From NCBI GenBank assembly GCA_019752015.1, contig JAIEMQ010000016.1, positions 1 through 64,000 on the forward strand: a DNA stretch of 64,000 nt. The letters run 5' to 3'. Each line of letters opens with the position of its first letter. Position 1 is the first letter of the stretch. The notes below the pieces were generated by a model. That model did no database searches, was not told where the DNA came from, and was given only the letters and a program-made list of their open reading frames with translations. The position numbers were made by a program, and so were the translations under genes. The stretch is from Cyanobacteriota bacterium (GTDB lineage Bacteria > Acidobacteriota > Vicinamibacteria > Vicinamibacterales > UBA2999). Of the stretch, positions 24,470 to 36,793 are shown in pieces.

Positions 24470-25032
24470 ACGGTCAAACGAAGGGGTCGGCCGTCGTTCG
24501 GGACGCGCGCACAAGCGATAGCCCAGTGACGTTCTCGCCCGAAGAGATCTTCAGGCGCATCGAGACGGTGCGCCAGAGCTTCCGGCCCGAGCCGAGCTTG
24601 ATCGAGCAGCTCATCTCGCGCGAGGCTCGAAGTGAGGCCGCGGCACTCCATGAAGTGAATGCCGCCGCCATCCGCGCAAAAACCAAGATGATCGACGGCC
24701 TCGCCGAGTGCATCGCCACTTACGTCTCGGCGCACCGCGGCGATCTCACGGTGCGCGCGCACTCGTTCATCCTGCACACGTTCACTGGTCTCTACCGCGG
24801 CTTGACCGCGGTCATCGAGCAGACACACGTCGGTCTGCTCGACAATTATTCCCGCTCCGCGCTAAGGATCGAGAACATTCCGGGACTCACCGACGAGATG
24901 CGACGCGACCACTCACGTCGCGCGTACGATCGCGCGCTGCGCGCTATGGATGCCAGCGAACAGCGGTTTGAAGAACTGCTCGATCAGGTCAGCGCCGAGG
25001 TTCGTCGGGTTATCGAAGAAATCGGTAGCTAG
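24466..25032 (+). CDS. Helical soluble protein ending the GGDEF operon
   Basis: A 188-residue, almost entirely alpha-helical and charged protein without TM segments or motifs I recognise. SPEEIFRRIETVRQSFRPEP and EQRFEELLDQVSAEVRRVIE suggest coiled-coil packing against the preceding membrane protein. It overlaps that gene by 4 bp (ATGA) and is followed 23 bp later by a strong hairpin terminator. Conserved coupling of four genes implies that they act in one complex, but the function is unknown. Confidence 0.6.
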   Translation: MNGQTKGSAVVRDARTSDSPVTFSPEEIFRRIETVRQSFRPEPSLIEQLISREARSEAAALHEVNAAAIRAKTKMIDGLAECIATYVSAHRGDLTVRAHSFILHTFTGLYRGLTAVIEQTHVGLLDNYSRSALRIENIPGLTDEMRRDHSRRAYDRALRAMDASEQRFEELLDQVSAEVRRVIEEIGS

Positions 25033-25055
25033 CGCCACGTCGAGCTAGCGAAAAG

Positions 25056-25090
25056 ACCAAGTAGGCCGCCATTAGTTCGGCCTACTTGGT
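25056..25090. terminator. Bidirectional hairpin terminator
   Basis: A perfect 13 bp inverted repeat, arms 25056-25068 and 25078-25090, with a 9 nt loop; A-rich before and T-rich (TTTCTC) after on the plus strand. It separates the GGDEF operon from the convergent HTH remnant and overlaps the stop codon of the latter, so it can terminate both. Confidence 0.8.
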
Positions 25091-25505
25091 TTCTCGCGCA
25101 AACAGACTATCTACAACGACCAAACAGCGCTTGGAAGGTCTAGAAAGCCCGCTTTCCCATCGGGCCAGCGTGGCAGGATCAACATTCAGACCTTTGGCCA
25201 AAGCCCGCTGCGACACACCTCTTCCCTCACGCCAACGGCGAATGCCAAGCACCAATAGAAATACTTTGTGGTCGCGGATCGTATCCAAGCCAATGAATCA
25301 CAGGCGGTAAATGTCTAAGACCCGGCTGCCGATGGCCGAGTTCCCAGCCTGACACGCTCTGTTCGTCGGCACCGAGTTGGGTTGCGACCTGCTTGACCTG
25401 AAGCCCAAGATCCATCCGCCTTCGGCGGATGTGCTCGCCGATGGTTTGCGGATTCTCGGGATAATTCGCCGGTTTCCAGGTAGTTCGGAGGGTTGTCCTC
25501 AACAC
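25082..25505 (-). pseudogene. Frameshifted XRE-family HTH gene
   Basis: Two adjacent minus-strand frames together make one known type of double-HTH regulator. The first (25505 to 25227) reads NPQTIGEHIRRRRMDLGLQV, SVSGWELGHRQPGLRHLPPV then IHWLGYDPRP; the second, in another frame (open from 25288 to 25082), continues LGIRRWREGRGVSQRALAKG then DPATLARWESG. In intact relatives these blocks follow each other in one chain of about 150 residues. A single-base indel near 25240-25270 explains the split. The first half could still make a short HTH protein. A sequencing error is an alternative to decay. Confidence 0.75.
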
Positions 25506-25983
25506 GGCAACGCAGCAGTGTCCGTGCGGCTATCACGGCGACAAGCAGCGCGCGTGTCGATGCGCGGCGTCGCAGATTGCGCGGTACCACAATCGGCTGT
25601 CGGGGCCGCTCCGCGATCGCATCGACCTAATCGTTGAAGTGGATGCGGTACCCATCACCGAGCTGACCGAGGGGCCTGCGGGCGAAACGTCGGCGACGGT
25701 GCGCGAGCGCATCCTCGCAGCTCGGGCCGTGCAGTCCGCGCGCGCGATTCGCGCCCGCGTCAACGCGCAGCTGTCGGGACCGGAGATGAAGCGCATTGCG
25801 CCACTCGATGCGGCCGGGCGGCGGCTGCTCGAACGCTCGGCCGCGCGCCTGCACATGTCCGCCCGCGGCTTTCATCGCGTCGTTCGCGTGGCCCGCACCA
25901 TCGCCGATCTCGCCGGCGCTGCGAGCGTGACCACCGATCACCTGGCGGAGGCCCTGCAGTACCGATTCGTGGAGAGGCACTAG
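25501..25983 (+). pseudogene. comM: 5'-truncated comM (Mg-chelatase-like ATPase) remnant
   Basis: The plus strand from 25501 carries only the C-terminal 160 residues of a ComM/YifB-type AAA protein: CPCGYHGDKQRACRC (zinc-binding type motif), SGPLRDRIDLIVEVDAVPIT, then MSARGFHRVVRVARTIADLA to the stop. The AAA core with Walker A and B, which should precede it, is absent; the homology begins right at the start codon of the divergent frameshifted HTH gene. The family helps natural transformation by branch migration. The remnant cannot work alone. The breakpoint marks an old insertion or recombination event. Confidence 0.8.
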
Positions 25984-26046
25984 TGCTAGGAGGCAGTGAT
26001 GGTGAACGACGATCTGACGAGGCAGATTGACCGCGGCACGGCGATG

Positions 26047-26076
26047 TTGTTATGGCCATATGGCTATGGCTATAAT
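26047..26076 (+). promoter_or_regulatory. Promoter and operator-like repeats of the Phd/VapC pair
   Basis: TTGTTA (26047-26052) and a consensus TATAAT (26071-26076) are 18 bp apart. Between them lie palindromes ATGGCCAT and CCATATGG and repeated TATGGC units, suitable as an antitoxin autoregulatory operator. The predicted transcription start falls at or next to the ATG at 26083. Confidence 0.55.
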
Positions 26077-26082
26077 GACCAG

Positions 26083-26307
26083 ATGAAGACCCTCGCCGCG
26101 GGAAAATTCAAGGACGTCTGCCTGCAGGCCCTGGACGAAGTGGCGGCCAGCCGCCGGCCGATCGTGATCACGAAACGTGGCAAGCCGGTCGCGAAGCTCG
26201 TGCCGATCACGGCGCCGACCCGCGCACGGTCGCTGGCCGGCAGCGTCATCCATGAATCCGGCGATCCATTCAGCACCGGCGAAGTCTGGGATGCCGAGCG
26301 TTCTTGA
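26083..26307 (+). CDS. Phd/YefM-type antitoxin
   Basis: A 74-residue antitoxin from the ATG at 26083. AGKFKDVCLQALDEVAASRR followed by PIVITKRGKPVAKLVPI is the classic Phd/YefM (prevent-host-death) N-terminal DNA-binding fold; the C-terminus (PFSTGEVWDAERS) is the toxin-binding tail. A longer frame opens at 25993-25996 but has no Phd homology and crosses the promoter. The toxin gene overlaps its end by 17 bp. It is expected to repress its own promoter and neutralise the PIN toxin. The pair sits directly after the comM remnant, in a region of rearrangement. Confidence 0.85.
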   Translation: MKTLAAGKFKDVCLQALDEVAASRRPIVITKRGKPVAKLVPITAPTRARSLAGSVIHESGDPFSTGEVWDAERS

Positions 26308-26689
26308 CACCCACGCCTGGATCTGGTGGGTCGACGGCGACCGCCGACTGTCCCGCCGCGCGCGCGCGACGATCGAGCGCGCTGGGGCCCGCGGCGAACT
26401 CTTCCTCTCCCTTTACTCCGTTTGGGAAGTGGCGAAGAGAGTCGAGAAGGGTCAACTCGGGTTCGACCGCCCTCTCGATGAGTGGCTTGATGCCGCACTC
26501 GCGGCCGAGGGCCTGCAGATCGTCGACGTGACCCGGAGGTTACTTGTCGACAGTTGCCGGCTGCCGCAGCCGTTTCACGGCGATCCCGCCGATCAGATCA
26601 TCGTCTCGACAACCAGATCCCTGTCTGCGACGCTCGTGACAAAAGACGCGCGCCTTCGCGATTACGCACACGTTCGGACCGTTTGGTGA
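26291..26689 (+). CDS. VapC-type PIN-domain toxin
   Basis: A 132-residue PIN-domain ribonuclease. The acidic active site is visible: VLDTHAWIWW (first Asp), LYSVWEVAKRVEKGQL (Glu), HGDPADQIIVSTT (Asp) and LVTKDARLRDY (last Asp). The start is the ATG at 26291, inside the antitoxin gene (17 bp overlap). VapC toxins cut tRNA or rRNA when free of antitoxin; this one is of the type found with Phd-like partners. All acidic residues are present, so it is probably active. Confidence 0.85.
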   Translation: MPSVLDTHAWIWWVDGDRRLSRRARATIERAGARGELFLSLYSVWEVAKRVEKGQLGFDRPLDEWLDAALAAEGLQIVDVTRRLLVDSCRLPQPFHGDPADQIIVSTTRSLSATLVTKDARLRDYAHVRTVW

Positions 26690-26858
26690 TTCGGTCAAAT
26701 ACACGAACGCAGAACTGCGTAATTCTTCTGTAATACCAGCGATCACAAGGCGAAAATCCAGCTGAGTACGGCACTTTTCGTTTCCGGATCCCAAAGCCTT
26801 AGTGCTAGCCTTTGAAGCTCTCAACTAACGGGGCAATTTCAATTAGTTCAGGTACTTG

Positions 26859-27779
26859 ATGCTTTCGAAGCGTTACACCCTCGTTCTGGCCGATCGCACC
26901 ACTGGTGTCGTCCGCCGTTTCACGGTCAGCGTGAAACCGGTGCTGATCGCGGCCCTCACGATCGTGACCCTGCCGATCCTGATCGGCACGGGCGCGGCGC
27001 TCAAGGCCCAGTACGACGTCAAGAACCTCTACGCTTCGCACGCGACGCTCGAGCTCGAGAACGCGAATTACCGCACAGCGACTGAAGAACTCGCCGGCCA
27101 GATCATGGCGTTGCAGACCGCGATGTCGGATCTCGGCGCGAAGGCCGCGCTCGATCCCTCGCTGCAGAATTCCATGGAGAAACTGCCGGCGGTGGTGAAG
27201 AGCCGCGCGATGGGTGGCCCGACGGCAAACACCACGCTCGCGCTGGTGACGCCCGGCCTCACCACACCGGAAAACACGTTCGGCTTGCTGAAGGATCTGC
27301 TGTCCGGTCTCGAAGATCGTCTGCAGACGGTCCGCAGCGACGTGAACAAGCGCAACCAGCTCGCCGCCGCGACCCCGTCGATCTGGCCGACGCATGGCTG
27401 GCTGTCGTCGAGCACCGGCAATCGGACCGATCCGTTTACCGGCGAGAAGGACTATCACCCCGGTCTCGATATTTCTGCCGACAAGGGCGACCCCGTGTAT
27501 TCGACGGCTGACGGCACGATCGTCAACGCCTCAGCGGCGGGCAACTACGGCAACCTCGTGATCATCGACCACGGCTACGGTATCGAAACCCGCTACGGTC
27601 ATCTCTCGGCGTTCAAGGTCAAGGTCGGCCAGACGGTCAAACGCGGCGACCTGCTCGGGCTGGTCGGCTCGACCGGCCGCGCCACCGGCGCGCATCTCCA
27701 TTACGAAGTCCGGGCTAACGGCCGCATTCTCAATCCGTTGCAGCTCCTGCTCACCCCGCGCCGCCCGGCCGGGAACTAA
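26859..27779 (+). CDS. M23 family metallopeptidase (cell-wall hydrolase)
   Basis: About 306 residues. One TM helix near residues 28-50 anchors it, followed by a helical/coiled stalk (about 55-165) and a C-terminal LytM/M23 domain. Zinc ligands are visible in YHPGLDISADKGD (H, D) and GAHLHYEVRANGRILNP (HxH). The family cuts peptide cross-links in peptidoglycan or activates amidases. ATG at 26859 is used; a TTG sits directly before it. It precedes secA by about 60 bp with a separate promoter-like element between them. Confidence 0.85.
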   Translation: MLSKRYTLVLADRTTGVVRRFTVSVKPVLIAALTIVTLPILIGTGAALKAQYDVKNLYASHATLELENANYRTATEELAGQIMALQTAMSDLGAKAALDPSLQNSMEKLPAVVKSRAMGGPTANTTLALVTPGLTTPENTFGLLKDLLSGLEDRLQTVRSDVNKRNQLAAATPSIWPTHGWLSSSTGNRTDPFTGEKDYHPGLDISADKGDPVYSTADGTIVNASAAGNYGNLVIIDHGYGIETRYGHLSAFKVKVGQTVKRGDLLGLVGSTGRATGAHLHYEVRANGRILNPLQLLLTPRRPAGN

Positions 27780-27799
27780 AGACCCTCGGCGCAAGTCTG

Positions 27800-27805
27800 T
27801 ATAAT
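27800..27805 (+). promoter_or_regulatory. Candidate -10 element for secA
   Basis: TATAAT, 32 bp before the secA start. No good -35 is visible at 17 bp. A small dyad AGTCA-TAC-TGACT (27814-27826) follows it in the 5' leader. Confidence 0.35.
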
Positions 27806-27837
27806 GAGGAGATAGTCATACTGACTGTCTCCCTCTA

Positions 27838-32381
<4,544 letters not shown>

Positions 32382-32411
32382 CCGCCCTCCGCGGCGGTAG
32401 AATGACGCGCT

Positions 32412-33698
32412 ATGCGGTCATTCATCGCGGTCCTCTTCCTGGCGGTCGCAGTGGATGCGGCCGCTCAACCAACGCTCACCGTGCTCAGCTCGAACGCGAC
32501 CAGCGAGCTGATTCACGAGCTCGCGCCGCGCTTCAAGAAGGCGTGCGCCTGCGAGCTGCACGTCACGTTCGACAACTCGGCGGCGCTCAGGGCGCGCATC
32601 GACAAGGGCGAGGCCTTTGATGTCGCGGTGATGACCAGCACGTTGATCAGCGATCTCGCGATGTCGGGAACGCTGGCGGCCGCGTCCCGCAAGGACGTCG
32701 CGCGCGCCGGCGTCGGCATGGCGATCCATCCGATGGCCACGAAGCCCGACATCAGTTCGCTCGATACGTTGAAGGGCGCGTTGATTACGGCGCGATCGAT
32801 CACCTACGTCGAGCAGGGCGCGACCGCCGTCGTCCTGCGGTCGATCTTCGCGAAGCTGGGGCTCACCGAGCTGATGAACGCAAAGACGGTCTACTCCGCC
32901 AGCGCGGCGCATGCGGTCGCGGAGAAAACGGCGGAGCTCGGATTCACGCAGATCAGCGAGATCCTCAACGTGCCGGGCGCCACCTTCGCCGCTCCCCTGC
33001 CGCCTGAAGTGCAGGTCTACACGACATTCGCCGCAGCGGCGAAGCCCGGCGCATCAGCGGCGGCCACGCAGTTCATCACCATGCTTGCCGCGACGGATGC
33101 CGCCACGATCAAGAAGGTCGGGATGGAACAGATTCCCGCCGATCGCCTGCCACCAATTGCCGCGGATCAACTGACGCCGGCGCAGCGCGAGGCGGTCGAG
33201 GCCTTCCGCATCGCGCGCGGCACGGCGATCAGCGGACCGTTCTATCCACTCTTGAGAAGCCCGGAGTTGATGACGCGCACGCGCGCGATGGGCGATTACC
33301 TACGTTACAAGAGCGCCCTGCCGCCGCGGCTGAGCGAGTTCGTAATCCTGCTCACCGCGCGCGAGTGGACGCAGCAGTACGAATGGAACGCGCACTATCC
33401 GATCGCGGTGAAGGCGGGAGTCAAGCGCGACATCCTGGATGCGATTGCCGAAGGCCGCCGGCCGACAGGAATGTCGGAGGAGGAAACAATTCTGTATGAG
33501 TTCTGCCACGAATTGCATCACGACAAGGCAGTGAGTGACGGCACCTATGCGCGCGCGCTCAAGGCATTCGGCGAACTCGGAGTCGTCGACACGATCGGCA
33601 TCACCGGCTACTACACGATGCTGGCGATGACCCTGAATACGGCCCGCACACCTGCCGGCGAGTCCGGCAGCCCGATCCTTCGTCCGCTCCAGCGATAA
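32412..33698 (+). CDS. ModA-like binding domain fused to carboxymuconolactone decarboxylase-like domain
   Basis: A 428-residue two-domain protein. A signal peptide (residues 1-18, ending AAAQ) precedes a molybdate-binding (ModA-like, type 2 periplasmic) domain to about residue 245: LTVLSSNATSELIHELAP, FDNSAALRARIDKGEAFDV, then GFTQISEILNVPG. Residues about 260-425 match carboxymuconolactone decarboxylase-like helical domains: PPRLSEFVILLTAREWTQQY, EWNAHYPIAVKAGVKRDI and GELGVVDTIGITGYYTMLAM. The CxxC of AhpD-type members is absent. I know of no standard protein with this pairing; a secreted ligand-binding enzyme is possible. The frame is continuous, so it is not an obvious assembly artefact. 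Confidence 0.75.
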   Translation: MRSFIAVLFLAVAVDAAAQPTLTVLSSNATSELIHELAPRFKKACACELHVTFDNSAALRARIDKGEAFDVAVMTSTLISDLAMSGTLAAASRKDVARAGVGMAIHPMATKPDISSLDTLKGALITARSITYVEQGATAVVLRSIFAKLGLTELMNAKTVYSASAAHAVAEKTAELGFTQISEILNVPGATFAAPLPPEVQVYTTFAAAAKPGASAAATQFITMLAATDAATIKKVGMEQIPADRLPPIAADQLTPAQREAVEAFRIARGTAISGPFYPLLRSPELMTRTRAMGDYLRYKSALPPRLSEFVILLTAREWTQQYEWNAHYPIAVKAGVKRDILDAIAEGRRPTGMSEEETILYEFCHELHHDKAVSDGTYARALKAFGELGVVDTIGITGYYTMLAMTLNTARTPAGESGSPILRPLQR

Positions 33699-33742
33699 GG
33701 AAGTGTTATTATCTTTCGGTTCCTCACAACCGAAAGCGCTAC

Positions 33743-34255
33743 ATGAACATCTTCAGGAGAGGCCTACTGCTCTGCCTCCTGCTCGCTGCCACTGCGGGCT
33801 GCGATCGCATAACGAAGCACCTTGCCGTCACGACGCTCGCGGGCCAACCTGAGCAGTCGTACCTCGGCGATATGGTCCGGCTGGATTACTACGAGAATGC
33901 CGGCGGCTTTCTGAGCACCGGCGCTGGTTGGCGTCCGTCCACTCGCGCGGCAGTCTTTCAAATCGCCAATGGCTTCTTCCTACTGGTCACGATCGTCATG
34001 GCGGTGCGCTACAAATGGTCGAGGTTGGGCGCGGTCGGCCTGGTGATTTTTCTGGCGGGCGGTCTCTCGAACCTGATCGATCGCATGGCGTTCGGGAGCG
34101 TAATCGACTTCCTGAATATCGGGGTCGGGCCGGTCCGGACCGGCATCTTCAACGTGGCCGACGTCGCCATCATGGCCGGCGTTGCCCTGCTGCTGGTCAA
34201 CGCCAACCGGTCTCGCCGAAACCCGGAACGAGCGGAGGCGGACGCCAGTGTGTAA
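33743..34255 (+). CDS. lspA: Lipoprotein signal peptidase (signal peptidase II)
   Basis: A 170-residue membrane aspartic peptidase that removes lipoprotein signal peptides. The family blocks are clear: DRITKHLA, YYENAGGFLSTG, GGLSNLIDRMAFGSVIDFLN (first catalytic Asp in NLIDR) and RTGIFNVADVAIMAG (second Asp). Four TM helices. N- and C-termini fit the normal length. It stands alone between the ModA-fusion gene and a small ORF; a weak inverted repeat GTGTAAG/CTTACAC overlaps its stop. Confidence 0.9.
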   Translation: MNIFRRGLLLCLLLAATAGCDRITKHLAVTTLAGQPEQSYLGDMVRLDYYENAGGFLSTGAGWRPSTRAAVFQIANGFFLLVTIVMAVRYKWSRLGAVGLVIFLAGGLSNLIDRMAFGSVIDFLNIGVGPVRTGIFNVADVAIMAGVALLLVNANRSRRNPERAEADASV

Positions 34256-34398
34256 GGGATTTCACTCTTACACTCCCACCTGGGCAGAAACTTCGGGCAC
34301 CGGAAGACAGTCCTCCGGGGCTACCGCGATTTCCGGCCTGAGCCGATAAGACTTCGTCAGCGGTCGCGCTGGCATTCGATATGCACTATCAGGGAAGT

Positions 34399-34566
34399 AT
34401 GAGTGAGCTTCTTCAGAGGCTCGGAGTCGTGATCGGGATCTCGCTGGTCCTCACGGTGCTGCTGATGGTCCTCTACCAGGACGATACGTCGGCGCAGTTC
34501 CAGGACGACCCGGCGGGCGTCACGCAGGCGGCGACGGTCACGGCCAGCGGCCACGGCACCCCGTAG
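34399..34566 (+). CDS. Possible small single-TM protein
   Basis: A 55-residue open frame starting at ATG 34399 (AGGGAAGT just upstream as ribosome-binding site). One strong TM helix (LGVVIGISLVLTVLLMVLY), then an acidic tail (QDDTSAQFQDDPAG). No family recognised. It is convergent with the TonB/BlaR1 pseudogene. Confidence 0.4.
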   Translation: MSELLQRLGVVIGISLVLTVLLMVLYQDDTSAQFQDDPAGVTQAATVTASGHGTP

Positions 34567-34589
34567 CCGCCGAACCGCACAACCCGAAA

Positions 34590-35925
34590 CTACTCCACCG
34601 TGAAATTCACGGTGACGAACATCCGCACTTCCACCGGCTCGCAATTCAAGTAGGTCGGCGAAAACTCCCACAAGCTCACCGCCGCAATCGCCTCGTCATC
34701 GAGCTCCGCGGAATCGGTTCCCGAGATCAGCTCGACGTTCCGCACCCTGCCGTCGGTGCCGATCGTCGCTTGCATCATCACGCTGCCCTTCAGATTCTGT
34801 CCGTTCCAGGCTTGTTTGTAGCGCGGACGCACGTCGCGGATCTTCGCCGGCGGTGACAACTGGCCACCCACATTCGAGCCGCAGGTCGGCGGCGCATACG
34901 GCGCCGCCGTCTGCACATAGCGCTGACCATCCTGGCCGGGACCCCTGACCGTGACGGTTTCGCGCAACGTCCCGACAGGCAGCCTGATCGTGAACGTCAC
35001 AGCTCCGCCCGCAAGGCGGATGCGCTGACGCTGCGTCGAGAATCCTGGGGATCTCACCGACAGCAGATAGTCTCCGGCCGGTACTTCCGGCAATTGGAAG
35101 TTGCCGTTCGCATCCGTCTTCGTGTCGAACACCTGCTCGCTGTTCATGCCTTGCAGACGCACGGCGGCATCGCCAAGCGGACGCCCGCTTGGATCGGCGA
35201 CGGTGCCGCCCGGCGTGTTTTGCGCGCGCGCCGCCGCGGCGATCGGCACCGCGATCGCGATTAGCAACATGGCAAACGCCAGCCGCCGCGACACGGACAC
35301 GCGACGACGATTCACCTGTGGGTTCAACATGGCGCGAACTCTCCTTTCAAGCGTTGACGGTCGTGCAATGGACGGCGCCGGCAGCCACGTGCGGCCATGC
35401 ATGCTGAACGTGCGCGCCAGATCGACGAGATGCGAGGCGTACGATGTGCCGCCGATGCCCAGGCCAAGGACGATGTCGTCACACGCGTGCTCGCTCTCGC
35501 GGCGCAGCCGCGCGCACGCGATCCAGAACAGCGGGTTGAACCAGTTGAGCGCGCAGCCACGAAAGCCATATCGCGCCGAGCAACATGACCGACAGGCTGA
35601 TGCCGGTTCCGGCGAGCCAGCCGATCATCAGCATGCGGCGCCAATCAATGGCCGCGACTCGCGGCGCGGTCACGACAACGAGCTCGTCGGCGTGGAAATT
35701 CGCGTCGAAGACCGGCCCTTCGATCTCGACCGACGTCACCGTGGCAGGCATCCGCAATGCCGGCGCGATTGAATTCAGCAGCGGCTGCGCGGCCGCGAGG
35801 ACCAGAGCGGCGGCGAGCACCCAGTGGCGGAACGCCGCGGGCTGCCGGCGCAACAACCACAGTCCCGCCAGGCCGACCGCCATGACCAGCGACGATCGCA
35901 GCATCATTTCGAGGAAGACATTCAT
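34590..35925 (-). pseudogene. blaR1: Broken blaR1-type M56 peptidase with CarbR and TonB C-terminal domains
   Basis: The first frame (35925 to 35479) encodes the N-terminal TM part (LRSSLVMAVGLAGLWLLRR). A second frame, shared from about 35560 and running to 34590, encodes LNWFNPLFWIACARLRRESE, HACDD, LPAPSIARPSTLERRVRAML, a carboxypeptidase-regulatory beta domain (PLGDAAVRLQG) and a TonB C-terminal domain (VRPRYKQAWNGQNLKGSVMM). In intact acidobacterial relatives these belong to one chain. Between TM3 and the LNWFNP block the catalytic HExxH segment (about 100-150 residues) is missing, and the junction changes frame. So the protein cannot be an active peptidase. The TonB/CarbR part could still be made from the ATG at 35402 or 35336. 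Confidence 0.8.
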
Positions 35926-36314
35926 TTCGACTCCTCTGCTCTTGCCCTGGCCACGATATCGGCGATGCGATCCAGCTCCTCGTCGCTCAGCTTGCCGCCA
36001 TCCGGACCGAGGAGCGCGGCGACGACTTTCTCAGCGGAACCGTCGAAGAAGGTGTTCATCACGTGCTTGAGCGCGGACTTGCGGACGACGCGGCGCGGCA
36101 CCACCGGGTAATAGACGTATTTGACACCGTCCTCTTCGTGACGGACGTGGCCCTTGGTCTCGAGCACGCGCAGCTGCGTGCGGACGGTCGAATCGCTCGG
36201 CTCGCCCGGCAGCGCTTTCATCAGGTCGCCGGCGGTCGCCCGCCCCAGCTGGTAGAGGATGTCCATGATCTGGCGCTCGCGGCGCGACAGCGTGGCGTGC
36301 GGGGATTTGCTCAC
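35922..36314 (-). CDS. blaI: BlaI/MecI-family transcriptional repressor
   Basis: A 130-residue winged-helix repressor: LSRRERQIMDILYQLGRATA and SDSTVRTQLRVLETKGHVRH are the DNA-binding helices; the C-terminal third is the dimerisation region. The stop overlaps the blaR1 start by 4 bp (ATGA). In the known system, the M56 peptidase cleaves the repressor on sensing a signal; here that peptidase is broken, so the repressor may be permanently active or controlled by another protease. A nested palindrome lies directly upstream of the start. Confidence 0.9.
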   Translation of the reverse strand: MSKSPHATLSRRERQIMDILYQLGRATAGDLMKALPGEPSDSTVRTQLRVLETKGHVRHEEDGVKYVYYPVVPRRVVRKSALKHVMNTFFDGSAEKVVAALLGPDGGKLSDEELDRIADIVARARAEESK

Positions 36315-36315
36315 C

Positions 36316-36350
36316 GTTATTTTCCTAACGGCAAACGTTATAAAAATAAC
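36316..36350 (-). promoter_or_regulatory. Operator/promoter of blaI
   Basis: A perfect inverted repeat GTTATTTT (36316-36323) / AAAATAAC (36343-36350) with an inner AACG/CGTT pair. On the minus strand it contains TATAAC, a fair -10. It ends 2 bp before the blaI start codon, as expected for autoregulation. Confidence 0.65.
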
Positions 36351-36415
36351 AGTGGAGCTGTCAAGCCCCCGGAAAAGCCAACCGGCCGCCGGCCGGCGGC
36401 CGTCGTATTGACGTT

Positions 36416-36458
36416 CGATAGGAGTTCGGCGACACTCCTATCGGATTACGATAGGAGT
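36416..36458 (+). promoter_or_regulatory. Operator of the PadR gene: inverted plus direct repeats
   Basis: CGATAGGAGT (36416-36425), its exact reverse complement ACTCCTATCG (36434-36443) and a further direct copy (36449-36458). A TTGACG -35-like box (36408-36413) is just upstream, and the last copy supplies the AGGAG ribosome-binding site 3 nt before the ATG. Confidence 0.75.
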
Positions 36459-36461
36459 CCC

Positions 36462-36791
36462 ATGGCTGAATCGCGCGCGACCGTCCTGCAAGGCACCCTC
36501 GATTTGCTGATCCTGAAGGCCCTCAGTGCCGGTGAGTTGCACGGGCTGGGTGTCTCCCGCCGGATCGAACAGATCACGCGCGGCACCTTCTCGGTCCAGC
36601 CAGGCTCGCTGTTCCCGGCCCTGCACCGCCTCGAGGAGGCCGGCGCCCTGTCCTCGTCGTGGCAGCCGTCGGAGAACAACCGGCGCGCGAAGTTCTACTC
36701 GCTGACCAAGGCCGGCCGCCGGCGGCTCGGCGACGAGACGGCCCAGTGGAATCGCGTGGCGCTCGCCATCGCCCACGCGTTGGAGACGTAG
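36462..36791 (+). CDS. PadR-family transcriptional regulator
   Basis: A 109-residue winged-helix regulator: LQGTLDLLILKALSAGELHG opens the domain, VQPGSLFPALHRLEEAGALS is the recognition region, and RAKFYSLTKAGRRRLGDE the wing. It is of the PadR-s1 type that, in Acidobacteriota, almost always precedes a large ABC permease; that permease follows here but is broken. The operator with three copies of CGATAGGAGT lies just upstream, and the last copy doubles as the ribosome-binding site, so binding could also block translation. Confidence 0.9.
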   Translation: MAESRATVLQGTLDLLILKALSAGELHGLGVSRRIEQITRGTFSVQPGSLFPALHRLEEAGALSSSWQPSENNRRAKFYSLTKAGRRRLGDETAQWNRVALAIAHALET

Positions 36792-36793
36792 TG

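Noticed and set aside
25056-25090. Possible CRISPR repeat or attachment site because of the perfect 13 bp palindrome
   Set aside because: It occurs once, between convergent genes, with A/T flanks: a terminator explains it. No repeat-spacer array is seen anywhere in the window.
25993-26082. Longer N-terminus of the Phd antitoxin
   Set aside because: The added 29 residues lack Phd homology and are encoded by the promoter/operator region.
35324-35644. Separate 106-residue protein between blaR1 halves
   Set aside because: It is the third frame of the blaR1 decay region, with no features.
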